Positions 1-11,653 of a stretch of 64,000 bases of DNA are shown here, piece by piece. The DNA comes from Plasmodium brasilianum (lineage: Eukaryota; Apicomplexa; Aconoidasida; Haemosporida; Plasmodiidae). Made by a program: the position numbers and the translations under genes. Positions within the stretch are counted from its first letter, which is position 1. Every line of letters starts with the position of its first letter. The notes under the pieces are model-generated. The model searched no databases, was not told the DNA's origin, and saw only the letters and a program-made list of their open reading frames with translations. Location: contig NC_090120.1 in assembly GCF_023973825.1 (NCBI RefSeq), positions 769,001-833,000 of the forward strand. The letters run 5' to 3'.

Positions 1-1032
1 AAAGAAAGAAAATTGCTTTTACTTGATTTTTTTTTCTGTTTTATTAACAAGCAATATTTTATAAGAAAAATATTTTATTTTTACGGCTTTCCATAATTTT
101 TATATTTTATATTTTATTTTTTCTTTCTTTCTTTATTTAATTATTTTTATTTTTATTTTTTTTTTTTGTCAAAATAACACGTATGCACACAACACAATAG
201 AATAGTGCTAACAAGTATTCTTTGAGGAAATTACAGCATAAATATATATACATATATATAACGCGACGTATGCTGATAATTTTTAAGCGTGATGTTTGTT
301 TAAGTTTAATACACAATGATCTATTGTTCATATACATATGTGCATATATATATATATATATATATACACATGTCTATATTTATTTGTATACTTTTATATC
401 TGTTTTAACGAAAGCATTAAATCATTTAGTAACAGCGTCGTATAAAAACATCAGTAATATTGCGTGCTGATGATTTATAAATACTCCATTGTTTTTTTGT
501 TTCAATTTCGTAATAAATATTAATATTAATCTTTCTTTCTTTTTTTTTTTTCTTTACCTTTCTACTTCATTTTTTTACTTCTTCCTGTTTTCACTTCTTC
601 CTGTTTTCACTTCTTCCTGTTTTTACTTCTTCCTGTTTTTACTTCTTCCTGTTTTCACTTTTTCCTGTTTTCACTTCTTCCTGTTTTTACTTCTTCCTGT
701 TTTTACTTCTTCCTGTTTTCACTTCTTCCTGTTTTTACATCTTCAATTTTATATCTTTTCATTTTTTAGTTTTAAAGAATACTAAAATAAGGAAATTGTT
801 TTCCCTTTTTTTTGTTGTCAGTTAAATGTTATTCAAACATCGAACAGCTTTTTGTGAAAGCTTACATGCTAAATTTATATTCTCTATTATTTTAAATATT
901 TTTTTTGTGAACCTTCATTTTAATTAAATATTCTAATACTCATAAGTATTAATTTCTTTGCACAGAGCTTAACATTCTGTCAACTATTTTTTAATAAAAA
1001 AAAAAGAAAAAAAAAGAAGATACATAATAGAA
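1..1032. other. Intergenic region upstream of SPM1-like gene
   Basis: No convincing coding exon was seen. The stretch is A+T-rich, with a TA microsatellite near 343-366 and a T-rich tandem repeat at about 577-744. Just upstream of the ATG at 1033 are A-rich sequence and an AGAAATG start context typical of Plasmodium. Short open frames here have biased T/A composition and follow the repeats, so they are not called as genes. Confidence 0.6.
577..744. repeat. 16-bp T-rich tandem repeat (about 10 copies)
   Basis: The unit is close to ACTTCTTCCTGTTTTC, alternating with a variant that has TTTTT in place of TTTTC. Because 16 is not a multiple of three, the reading frame shifts with each copy and gives Phe/Leu/Pro-rich pseudo-ORFs. 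It looks like an intergenic minisatellite. Confidence 0.85.
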
Positions 1033-2406
1033 ATGCAAATAATTACAGAGAAACCAAAAATAACATTTAGCACCTTTGAGGAGGACTTTAAAAATAATGA
1101 TCATTCTGATTATTCAAAATATATAAAAGGGCATGATAAAAACAGAGATCAAGAATATTTATATGCAAACAGACTAATATCTTTGGATAGAAACAGTGAA
1201 CAAAGAAGAAAAGAATCTCCTAGTAAAAAACCAGGTTTATGTGTAGATGAGTTATGTACATGTGGTTTTCATAAATGTCCTAAAATAATAAGACCATTAC
1301 CATTTGAAGGTGAAAGTAATTACAGAAGTGAGTTTGGACCAAAACCACTACCTGCTTTGCCTCCCAGGGCAGAAACAAAATTAGTTAAATCATTACCATT
1401 TGAAGGTGAGAGTAATTACAGAAGTGAGTTTGGACCAAAACCACTACCTGCTTTGCCTCCCAGGGCAGAAACAAAATTAGTTAAATCATTACCATTTGAA
1501 GGGGAAAGCAATTATAGAAGCGAGTTTGGACCTAAACCTTTACCTGCTTTGCCACCAAAAGTTGAACAAAAACAGCCAAAATCATTACCATTTGAAGGTG
1601 AAAGCAATTATAGAAGCGAATTTGGTCCAAAACCTTTACCTGCTTTGCCTCCCAGGGCAGAAACGAAATTAGTAAAATCATTACCATTTGAGGGAGAGAG
1701 TAATTATAGAAGCGAATTTGGTCCAAAACCTCTACCTGCTTTGCCACCAAAAGTTGAACAAAAACAGCCAAAATCATTACCATTTGAAGGTGAAAGCAAT
1801 TATAGAAGCGAATTTGGTCCAAAACCTCTACCTGCTTTGCCACCAAAAGTTGAACAAAAACAGCCAAAATCATTACCATTTGAAGGTGAAAGCAATTATA
1901 GAAGTGAGTTTGGACCTAAACCTCTGCCAGTTTTACCACCAAAAATTGAACAAAAACTTCCAAAATCGTTGCCATTTGTAGGTGAGAGTAATTATAGAAG
2001 CGAGTTTGGTCCAAAACCGCTACCTGCTTTACCTGCGAAGGTAGAAACAAAATTAGTAAAATCATTACCATTTGAAGGGGAAAGCAATTATAGAAGCGAG
2101 TTTGGACCTAAACCTTTACCTGCTTTGCCACCAAAAGTTGAACACAGACCACCAAAGTCTCTACCATTTGAGGGAGAGAGTAATTATAGAAGTGAGTTTG
2201 GCCCAAAACCGCTCCCCGAATTACCTCCAAGGAGTGAAGCTAAATTAATGAAACCATTGCCATTTGAAGGACAAAGTAGCTATAGAAATGAGTATGTACG
2301 TAAAGTGCTTCCCCTCTGCCCAGTTGATTTATTACCTAAATATCCTGCACCTACATACCCATCTCAACACATATTTTGGGATGCCGCATCTAGGACTTGG
2401 TACTAA
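1033..2406 (+). CDS. SPM1: Subpellicular microtubule protein 1-like (SAXO family) repeat protein
   Basis: This is a 457-residue single-exon protein. Residues 70-83 hold a Cys-rich signature, C-x4-C-x-C-G-x-H-x-C-P, like the N-terminal motif of SAXO/STOP-like axonemal microtubule stabilisers. From about residue 89 there are ten 32-residue repeats plus one degenerate copy. Each repeat has a core LPFEGESNYRSEFGPKPLP and a variable linker of the ALPPK/RxE type. Toxoplasma SPM1, which binds the lumen of subpellicular microtubules, also uses 32-residue repeats. The C-terminus is short and aromatic (HIFWDAASRTWY). The expected role is stabilising the parasite's cortical microtubules. The start is the first ATG after an A-rich leader. 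Repeat copies differ at synonymous sites, so the array is not all recent. The family call is strong; one-to-one orthology with SPM1 is inferred. Confidence 0.9.
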   Translation: MQIITEKPKITFSTFEEDFKNNDHSDYSKYIKGHDKNRDQEYLYANRLISLDRNSEQRRKESPSKKPGLCVDELCTCGFHKCPKIIRPLPFEGESNYRSEFGPKPLPALPPRAETKLVKSLPFEGESNYRSEFGPKPLPALPPRAETKLVKSLPFEGESNYRSEFGPKPLPALPPKVEQKQPKSLPFEGESNYRSEFGPKPLPALPPRAETKLVKSLPFEGESNYRSEFGPKPLPALPPKVEQKQPKSLPFEGESNYRSEFGPKPLPALPPKVEQKQPKSLPFEGESNYRSEFGPKPLPVLPPKIEQKLPKSLPFVGESNYRSEFGPKPLPALPAKVETKLVKSLPFEGESNYRSEFGPKPLPALPPKVEHRPPKSLPFEGESNYRSEFGPKPLPELPPRSEAKLMKPLPFEGQSSYRNEYVRKVLPLCPVDLLPKYPAPTYPSQHIFWDAASRTWY

Positions 2407-3530
2407 GCGTTAACCAGAAAAACGATGTTTCCTTTACGTGCAAAAAGGAACAGATGGGAATCATATGAGCAGCAGATGGACAACAAATAAGAAACGATTT
2501 AACAATGAATGAATTAATTATTTATTTGTATATACATATATGTTATTATTAAAACAAAATAAAAAAAAAATTAATAATATAAATTGAGATGTACTAGTCG
2601 AACTAAGTTAAATTATTTCTCTTTAAATAGTAAATTACATTTTCTTCATAATTATTGTGAACTTAATTTTTGCATTTCCGTTAACAACTGTGTGTATGAA
2701 TATATAGTACATTTATTTATGTGTTTTTGATAAATTTGATAGAAACCCCATACCCCAACCTCTAGCTTATTAGTATATTGTTTACCACGTTACCTTTGTA
2801 TTCCAACAAAAAAAATATATATAAAAAATATAAAAAAGAATAAAATGCAAAGAAACGAAACTAAACGAAACGATATAAATTATAATAATATAAAACGAAA
2901 CAAAACAAAGCATTGGTGTTGTATCCAGCTATGCTACATAGGCACATAAATTATTTAACTCAGTTATTCGTAGTTTGAAAAAAAAATGGCATACTAGTAT
3001 AAGCACATATATGGCAGTATTCTTCATTTTATGAATTCTGTTTATTTCGCACATTTTGTGGGTTCATTTTTTTTTTTTTTTTTCATCTGTTTACTTGCTT
3101 TTTACTTAACATGATATTTTGCTACATTTGTCTCATTTTGCTACATTTGTCTCATTTTGCTACATTTGTCTCATTTTGCTACATTTATCTCATTTTGCTA
3201 CATTTATCTCATTTTGCTACATTTATCTCATTTTGCTACATTTGTCTTATTTTGCTACATTTGTCTCATTTTGCTACATTTATCTCATTTTGCTACATTT
3301 ATCTCATTTTGCTACATTTATCTCATTTTGCTACATATGTCTTCTTGTGCTGTATTTTGTATTAATTGGACATTAGTTAAATAAAATACATATTGTGTCT
3401 CTTCCTTATATTTCACATTAACAAGCCCCATAAGTAATATGCACATTTTCCATTTTTTCGCATGTGTGCAATTTTTTAATATATAATTTTTGGAGGGGAG
3501 GGGTCATTTTTAATATGCATATTTATATAG

Positions 3531-3564
<34 letters not shown>

Positions 3565-4336
3565 ATTTCTACATTTATAAAGCTACGCATTTATTAAAAT
3601 TAAATTTACAAAAATTTGTTTTTTGCTAGAAATATTGGCGCAAATAATAAAATAATGAAAAAGGTATGTATCACTTTTTGCATATCCGAGTTTCCAAATT
3701 GCTTGATGACATTTTTTTGAAAGCTAACTTTGTTAAAGTAAAGGTTATGTGCGAATTATGTATGTAAGCGTGAGCTATTAATTACCCATATGCTGATATC
3801 ACAATTTGTATGCCAATATTTATTAAATATAATATTAACAACTAGTGCATGATGGAAGTGGGGGGACAGGTATAATATGAATACGTTTTATAAGATAATA
3901 AAAAAAAAAAAAAAAAAAAAAGGTATACTGACATAAAAGTTTTTGATATATTTTTGCTGAGACACAAACATTTGGAAAAAGCATTTATAATTTGCAGGGT
4001 TCATTATAAAGGCGCGTACACTAAAAACTAAGTAAATCAAGTATGTATAAATATATATATATATATATATAATACACGCATACTTAACAAAAAAAAAATT
4101 GAATATGCTTAAAAATAAAGAAATGTATTTGTCAAGGTGCTTTCAGCACAATTATTTTATATAAGCAGGAATGCACAGCGGAATGATAAGTATTGCAATT
4201 TTAGCCAAAAAAAAGATGAACAAATATGAGCGTAATTTGCTATTTTTTAATTAACAACGTGTTCACATGCTATACAAATTTAATTAAAATACTGGAATGC
4301 ATACCCACGTACACCCGTCAATGTGTTCACCACTGA
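2407..4336. other. Convergent intergenic region between SPM1-like and secreted-protein genes
   Basis: The two flanking genes converge here, so both 3' untranslated regions probably lie inside. Visible content is a 19-bp tandem repeat (3116-3343), a poly-T run near 3538-3564, a poly-A run near 3900-3921 and a TA microsatellite near 4050-4070. An ATG followed by a consensus donor (ATGAAAAAG/GTATGT, about 3656) occurs on the plus strand, but no downstream exon in a compatible phase was found. No gene is called. Confidence 0.55.
3116..3343. repeat. 19-bp tandem repeat (about 12 copies)
   Basis: The unit is TTTTGCTACATTTGTCTCA, with G/A and C/T variants. The 19-bp period is not a multiple of three and the unit lacks stops in any plus-strand frame. 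All three forward frames therefore stay open and give spurious 75-85-residue ORFs. This is a minisatellite in the 3' flank of the SPM1-like gene. Confidence 0.9.
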
Positions 4337-6641
4337 TTAGAGCTCGTAGTTAATATAATCGAGACTAAACTGCCTTTTGGCATACTCCTTTACATGCATA
4401 ATGTCTTCTCTTGATCTGAGTTTTTTAAGTAGAATATTTAATTTTGTAACTACTTCAATGACTTGACTGATTGAATATTTATTAACTTTTTTCGAAACAT
4501 CCCGCAAAACATCTAGGAATAATAATTCTTTTAATTCGTAGGAACTAACGTCACGTGAGTTTCTAATTAAACCATAGAGAAGGAATTCATATAGGATATA
4601 ATTCGAATCGTCTTTATTTAAATACAATTTATAAAAATCCATAAGGGGAGTAAATAAAGCTTTAAATTTGGACTGTTCATATATATTAAATAACATAGTT
4701 TCAAATATATTCTTTAAACTGATTATAGCATACTCATAATTATTTTTATTTATATCACCTGAACTTGCAAATGCTTTAAGTATTAATGCTAATGCATCAG
4801 TTACATTTTTCTTTCCTTCTTCATTATTATCAAATTCGAAATCATTAATAATAGAAAAATAATTGTTAACAAGGATTTTATGTTTTTCATAAAAATTTTT
4901 ATTAAATGTTAATATTTTTTCAATGTCTTTTATCATACGACTAATTTCTGTTTCATAAGATGAAGTATACTCTTTGGAAATAAAAGTTTTGTACAGGTTT
5001 TCCGTTGGGTTCATCATGATTTTAGGGTTTAACGTGATAACGTAGAAAGGTGACTGCTTCATTTTGCTGTAAATGAAAATGTTCTCGTCCTGCTCATACC
5101 TCTTCGTCTTATTGTTGTCAACTTCATCACTACTGTTGCTATTTCCGGTATTATCGCTATTGTTACTAGTGCCATTATTGCCACTACTTCCATCCTCCTG
5201 GTAATTCGCGCTGTATGAGTTAAATAACTTCCTTTCGAAACTCCTAGAAAAGTCTGCTTCACCCACAAAATTGTAGTACTCAAAAATAGCTGCTTTCATT
5301 TGATGATTTAAATTATCCATTAAAATTACAAGTGTAGAAGAATCTAAGTACGGGTATATGTAATATAACAAGGAAACGGGATATTTATGATTGACAATAA
5401 GTATATCTATTACTTGATTATTTTTGTTTTGATATATTTTAGTAATTAAGTCTAAGGTTCCATATATATCTTCTTTACTATTTTGTGTATTTTTTTCACT
5501 TCTTTTACAATAAAATTCTACCCCTTTTAAAAGTAACAAACATCTATTATTTTTATAAAGAAAATAATTCTTACATATTCCCATATTTTCTTCTATAAAT
5601 ATTGCATTATCAGGTTTATCAAGTATTGCTGATGCAATACTATTTAAACCAATTTGTAATATAAATAAATCGTTATCTGTATACTGCTCTATTAACTTTT
5701 TAGTTGTCAACAGAAATTCCTTGTTTTCTCGATCCCACGTTTTTTCAATTATATTTTCAATCGTCTGTGCGTTATCGGAGATTGGGTTTTCGTACTGAAG
5801 CCTTTCTAGAAAATCTGCGTGCAGGGGATGGGGGGAAATACGCATAAATGGGTACGAATACATCAGGTGCGCATACATGTATATATACATATGTATATGC
5901 GTGTATGCATACAGGTGTGTGCGTGTAATGCTGCATATTTGTACTGCTTAGCCAGGGGGATGCGTTGCACACATTTTAGAAGACAAGCTCATCAGCTTCT
6001 ACAAAACACATACTCACGAATAAACACATGAATGAACACACAAACGTACTCATAAACTAGCGCTCAGACGAACACAAAAACATGCAGGCTTAGAGACATA
6101 CCCATGGAGGAGTGAAACATGCTCAAGATGTAACCCTTCATGCTGCTTAGCATTTTTGATGTCCTACATGTAACGTTAAATAAAAATTTGTTTTCCTTAA
6201 CTCCAATAAAATCATTTATGTTATTTTTATCCAAGGAAATGTATCTATTTCCTTAAAGGGGGAAAAGAAAAAAAAAAAAAAAAAAAAAAAATATATGTAT
6301 ATATATATATATATATATACATACATATACAGCTAAATAAATAATGAAGTAACAGCTAACATGGTTTACATAGGCATATAGGAACACCACTTTATTGTAG
6401 TTTTAAAGTAGCTGTTAAGAAACAGGTTAACATTTCTTAGCTTTTCATGGCATTTTTTTTTATCTTTTCTTAGTCTTTTTTGGCCTTTCTTAGCCTATTT
6501 TTATCTGTTCATGTCCTTTCTTTTCTCCCAAATCTTACCATCTTTTTCATTCGAATTGTTTAAGTCCCCTTCAATAATTTTTGCTTCATTAAAAAAGAAG
6601 AAAAATATTGTTAAAACAAAAAAGGTCAAATCTTTATACAT
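4337..6641 (-). CDS. Secreted/ER-targeted alpha-helical conserved protein, three exons
   Basis: I do not recognise this protein. Exons on the minus strand are 6641-6539, 6251-6102 and 5814-4337. Both introns are 287 nt with GTAAGA and GTATGT donors, and a long pyrimidine tract precedes the first acceptor. Phases are 1 and 1, and the sum is 1731 nt, giving 576 residues. Exon 1 starts at an ATG with an in-frame TAA just upstream and encodes a clear signal peptide (MYKDLTFFVLTIFFFFF). The rest is mostly helical, with one Ser/Asn/Gly linker near residues 270-290 and a C-terminal ...NYEL. The ATG inside intron 2 at 5890 is not the start. A signal peptide, an all-helical body and a C-terminal EL could suit a luminal ER factor such as a SIL1-like exchange factor. 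That is speculation without visible motif support. Confidence 0.8.
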
Positions 6642-7763
6642 CTTTCCGATTTATGTAATATATTTTCCAAATGTTCTCACATATTTTTTAATTACTCGCG
6701 GAAAAAAAAAAAAAAGTAAATATACAAAAATAAAGAAATAAATGAAGAATGCGAACTGCTATTACTTACAATGCCATTCTTTTTTCATTTTTTATTTATT
6801 GGTAAAACCTGTGGAACATTTTTCTTCACGTGTATTCATAGTTTTGTGATACACACAAAAAATGTGCAAAATGTTTAAACTGTGTATACGTAAGCGTTTG
6901 TGAGTGTGTGTATGTACGTAACCATGTAAGTACGTATGTAAGCATATATGTTTGTACGTAAGCATTTATATATGTACGTATGTAAGCATTTATGTATGTA
7001 TGTATGTATGTATGTAAGCATATATGTACGTATGCATATATATTTACGTATATTTATATGTACGTGTATGGTTTTAATTGCCATACATTCGCCACGTTTG
7101 TTATATTTTAATCATCATTTAAATTGAAAAAGAAGCTAAAAAAAAAAAAACTTTTGAAATTTTTCGAATTGTAAACGGGAAAATAAAATTGTGCTAATTT
7201 CGTCAATTATCATACAAGATTTTTTTTTTTTTTTTTTTCCTTTGTTTTTTGAGAACTAACCATTAATTTAATAACAATATTTTATACGCATACGTAGCGT
7301 TTAAGTATTTATGTGAATACATACACATATATATATATACGTACCATTCAAATCTAAGTATGTAAATTTTCCTTAAAACCAATTATCCTTAAAAATAAAA
7401 AAAAATATTTAAAAAAAAAATGAACTCGTGTTAAATAGTAAGAAGAAATTTAGCTTTGTTTTAAATGTAAGACAAAAATGTTTTACTCTAGTAGTTTCTC
7501 TTTTTTTTTTTATTATTATAAATAAAATTAGTCGTAAAAATAAAAAAAATGAAGCCTATAAAATCGGACATCTTCATGTGCTAAGGTAATAATAATCTTA
7601 TATATTCAGGTATTAAATCTTTTAAAACTCTTTTTTTCCCCTTCGCTTGCATGAAGAGGGGTTTATTTATTTACATTATTTTATTTTATTTATGTATTTA
7701 CTTATTTTTTTTTTTTTTTGTAACTTTAATTAATCATTTTTCTTTTTTCGAATAAATCAAAAT
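6642..7763. other. Intergenic region upstream of the secreted-protein gene
   Basis: This holds the presumed promoter of the minus-strand gene starting at 6641. It contains poly-A/poly-T tracts and a degenerate TATG/GTAAG microsatellite at about 6896-7060, whose Tyr/Ile/His ORFs are artefacts of the repeat. No RNA gene or convincing exon was seen. Confidence 0.5.
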
Positions 7764-7888
7764 ATGTCTGTGGACGATATTGATATTATATGCCTATTTA
7801 TGGAAGTACCAACAAAAATTAGGTTACAACGTAAGGGAATGTCTCTTGGGGAGGGTATTGCTAATAAATGTGGCATTTTCCGAATATG
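7764..7888 (+). CDS. Candidate first exon of an unrecognised small gene
   Basis: An ATG in a good Plasmodium context (TCAAAATATG) opens a 42-codon frame beginning MSVDDIDIICLFMEVPTKIR. The stretch is clearly richer in G+C than its surroundings, and A+T content jumps abruptly after about 7885. Possible donors are at 7831 (C/GTAAGG) and 7887 (TG/GTGATA). Acceptors after pyrimidine tracts occur near 8170 and 8376. Joining the 7887 donor to the 8376 acceptor gives a short protein ending soon afterwards. No homology is recognised. It could equally be a chance G+C island, and the exon end is uncertain. Confidence 0.3.
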
Positions 7889-10800
7889 GTGATATTGTAT
7901 ATGTATATATATACATTTATATATGCATATATACATATACAATACATATATGTATGCATGTATTTATATACATATAACCATACGTATATATGCACATATA
8001 CATATCCGTATACATATGTATGTTCGTACACGTATATAACCGCTGTGACCATTTGAAAACGCCTTAACAAAAACAAATAAATAAACAAAAATAAAGGAAC
8101 AAATTAGGATTCAGCTAGCTATATATATAATACTATTATTACCAAAAAAAAAATATATACATATTTTCAGTGTCACTAATTATTTAATATTACATTTCTC
8201 ACAAATTACACTTATACTATAATGTTGCTGTATATATACAAATAATGACACAACTAATTTATTTTTATATTTTTTATGGCTTATTTTTTTAATTATCGTA
8301 TACCCACGATGCAGAATAATTATATATTTCTCATCATGTATCAATTTATGTATTATTATTTTTTCTTTTTTTGTAGCAATAATGTGCGTTTTAAAAACTG
8401 TTGAAAAGAAAAAAAAAAAAGGAAAAAAAAAAAAAGCATTTTGTAAGATTCATGTATTATTATATTATATACAAGTTCTTTCATATATTTTACTTTAAAT
8501 AATAATTAAATTGTTAATATTATTATACGTATAAAAAGAATTTTATTTAAATATTTAAGTAACTTTATTTCTTGTAAATGGTCACTTTATAATAAAGCAT
8601 TTTTTTCTTTTTTTTTCTTAAAAACTATATATGAAAAAAAGAGCATCGCACAAGAAAAAAAAAGAAAAAAAAGAAAAAATATAACCATAAGCATATTTAT
8701 CCTTTTCTATTTATTAAATAAAGTAAAAATTAATCAATCCACATCATCAATCACGCTATCTCTACATATATATTTTATTTTTTATTTTAATGGCGTGCAC
8801 TGTTCGTAATTTTTTTTTTTTTTTTTTTTTTCTTTTGAGTAATGATGTTATTACATTATTCTATTTTTTTTAAAAAAAAAAAAAAAGAAAGCTATAAAAC
8901 AAAACCAAACATTGAATATTATATAATTTTTTTTTAAAAATCCACTACTGTATTCTTTATGCCATTTTTTAAATTCTCTAGTACAAAAAAAAGTAAACAA
9001 AAAAATACTCTAATTTTTTTTTTACCTTTTACCATCTTTTAACATGAGGACATTATTGCCATTATTTATCACGTATATAATATATATTTATATTATATAT
9101 AATGAATTAAAAAAATATACGAAAATTATTTTCTGTTTTATGTAGTTAAACTGTTTGAGCGAAGTACATATATATATGTATTTATATATATATATAGATA
9201 GATAGATAGATAGATAGATATAGATATAGATATAGATATATTTCATATATGTACATTATTGAAGGATCCTGTAGAGAAGAAATTAAGCTGTTCTCTACCT
9301 TCTTTTTTTTTTTTTTTTTTTGTTTATATACATATTTTTAATGTACGTGTTTTTCTGATTAAAAAAATTTATTATTGAAACATCGTTATTTTTAATTATA
9401 GATTAGCATACCGAATATGGAAAAAATTTTACATAAGCACATATAAATATATTATATATATAATATATATTTTTGTACATGTATATATATGTATATATAT
9501 ATATATATGTGTGCATATTATTTTCACCGTTCTGCTAAATTGCTACCGAATCGATTTAAACCACCAGTTCGCTGTACATATAGATAATTGAAATTAAGGT
9601 AGTAATTCTTTTTATGTTGTTTATTGTACACATTATTATATATTATATACATATACACACACGCATATGTAAATATATCTACAAATATGTATGTATAACA
9701 TTTAATATGATTCTTTTTATTTAGGTATAATAATATATATATATATATATATAATATGTATAAATATATATTTATATGCCACTAATTGGAAAAGAAATTT
9801 TGCTCATAATAGCATGAAAAGTAAAAAAATAAAATATATTAATAATTTTTTAACAACATTATTTCAAGTTGAACTAACGTACTGTATATTCACGAGTATA
9901 TATATTTATATATATGTGGTGGTATGTGAAATTACCCTTTTCTGCATAAAATATTAAATCTTTTCTCATTTTTATAAAACCTTACAACGTAATATCGGTT
10001 GTACATACGTATCATGCACATATATGCGTGTAATGTACAATTTTTCATTTGTGCTTCCATTTTTTTTTTTTTTTTATTCCAAAGTTTACTTTCGAATCAT
10101 GATTTAGTTTTTTTTATTATAAGATTAAAGAGAAAAAAAAAAAAGAACTATGTTTATTGAAACCTTTGCAAGTATTTAATTCTTTTGCTATTCATGTTTT
10201 TATATAAAATATCCTTTATCTTTTAATTTATGTACAACAATCTTTTTACATTTATTCCTATTTACATATAAACGTATTTCTATTATTGGATAAATATAAT
10301 ATATAAAGGCAACATAATTTTATATTGTAAATTATATGAACGAGTCATGTTCCATTTTTCGTCTTTTTTCAGTTTTTAATAGTGAACATATATATAACTC
10401 GTTTACCTTATATATTATATACTATGTACATATTGTATATATTATAATATTGCATAATTATATATATATAGTACATTTACATATATTGCACATTACATAC
10501 ATTTCACATTACATAGATTGCATATTATAGATACCTGTCATATTACACATTACATATTTTACCATACTTAATTAGATCCTGCGTATATATTATCTTAAAT
10601 TACATTTAGCTATTTACAGGTATATATACATTTTTTTTTTCTTTTTCCGCAATATATAATATTACATGGTTTAATATATTCGGCATTTCTTTGCAATTTA
10701 TTTTATCTTGCTCTGTTATAACATATATATGTACATAGCTCATATACCATATTGATATTATAATATGGTTTACTGTACTTATATTGCAACTTAGTTTTCC

Positions 10801-11362
10801 AATTTTTTTTTTATTTATTTATTTGTATATTTGTATACTTATAAATATATTTATATATTCCATTCTGTTCCATTTTATTTTATTATATTATATTCTTTTT
10901 TTTTTTTTTTTTTTGTTCTTTTTTATAAAGAAGACATTTTTGCTGCACATGTTTCTACATAAAAATAAATGTTTAAATGTGGTATATTGTGAATTAAAAA
11001 AAATAAAATATCATAAAATAAGTACATGTGTATATAATATATTGTGTATATTTATTTATACATGCATTAAACCATGCACACATGTTTTTGACATTATACA
11101 TTTCATGAAAGTGAATAATTAATTAAATAATTAAATAGGAAATTTCATAAATAATTAAATTTAGAAATAAAAAGAATTGGGAACTTACATAAATTTATAT
11201 AATACATACAAATATTCAGACATGTGTAAAAATACGTTTAAATATGTACATACTTAAACATATATATATACGTAAGTACATATTTAAACAATTATATATA
11301 TATATATATATATATATTTAAGTACACGTAAGAATTAAAAAACGAATTAACATAATAAAAAT
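7889..11362. other. Long intergenic region, no gene supported
   Basis: About 3.5 kb is dominated by A+T. It has many poly-T runs, TA dinucleotide arrays (for example about 9730-9752, 11291-11317) and a GATA/TAGATA array at 9197-9240. Open frames consist of Tyr/Ile/His/Phe strings. If the exon at 7764 is real, its downstream exons would lie in the first 500 bases. I see no tRNA-like cloverleaf and no convincing coding exon elsewhere. Confidence 0.5.
9197..9240. repeat. GATA / TAGATA microsatellite
   Basis: About seven GATA units are followed by several ATAGAT units, then TA-rich sequence. It is a simple repeat in intergenic DNA. Confidence 0.9.
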
Positions 11363-11653
11363 TTAATTTATGACAAGTAAGCGGAAACACAAGACTAGAC
11401 AGACAACTAGTGTTTCCTTAATATGTTGTTCCCTGTATATTTGTGTAAATATATGTAAATATATTATGTAAGTTTGTAGATTTATTGATGCTACACATCG
11501 ATTGTTATTATATTTGACGTTCAACTGATTCTGTAAAGGGAGTGATGACGTGTAATTTACATAAAAAGTATCTTCTTCGTCGTCATCATATATTGCAACT
11601 TCTTCATCTTCTACCTTTTTTATTTTTTTTTTCCCTTTTTTTTTTTTGTCCAT
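11363..11653 (-). CDS. Candidate small Lys/acidic-rich protein
   Basis: This 96-codon minus-strand frame begins with ATG. The first half is protein-like: a Lys-rich start (MDKKKKGKKKIKKVEDEE), an acidic patch (YDDDEED), then a more ordinary segment. The second half is richer in hydrophobic residues (ending ...VCLVLCFRLLVIN). It sits about 0.6 kb from the FHA gene and is divergent from it. An internal acceptor-like site (ATATACAG, about 11434) might mean the last third is a separate exon, but no donor in the matching phase was found. The product is not recognised. Codon composition is better than the neighbouring shadow frames, but low-complexity bias could create that impression. Confidence 0.4.
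   Translation of the reverse strand: MDKKKKGKKKIKKVEDEEVAIYDDDEEDTFYVNYTSSLPLQNQLNVKYNNNRCVASINLQTYIIYLHIFTQIYREQHIKETLVVCLVLCFRLLVIN

Noticed and set aside
222..785. Short plus-strand ORFs in the first 800 bases
   Set aside because: They consist of TA-microsatellite and 16-bp-repeat translation (Tyr/Ile and Phe/Leu/Pro strings) with no start context or conservation cue.
1532..1981. Overlapping ORFs within the SPM1-like repeat array on both strands
   Set aside because: They are shadows of the 96-bp repeat unit, which lacks stops in other frames.
3656..4010. ATG plus consensus donor (AAG/GTATGT) followed by an acceptor before GGTTCATTATAA
   Set aside because: Joining in phase 0 gives an immediate stop; no coding exon with the right phase was found.
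3990..4012. CAGGGTTCA / TGAACCCTG, resembling a telomerase RNA template for the Plasmodium GGGTTYA repeat
   Set aside because: A nine-base match is expected by chance in 64 kb, and there is no longer template or recognisable RNA structure around it. The TTTAGGGTTTA at about 5022 lies inside a coding exon.
5772..5972. Minus-strand and plus-strand ORFs across 5772-6031
   Set aside because: They cover intron 2 of the secreted-protein gene; the splice borders explain the sequence better.
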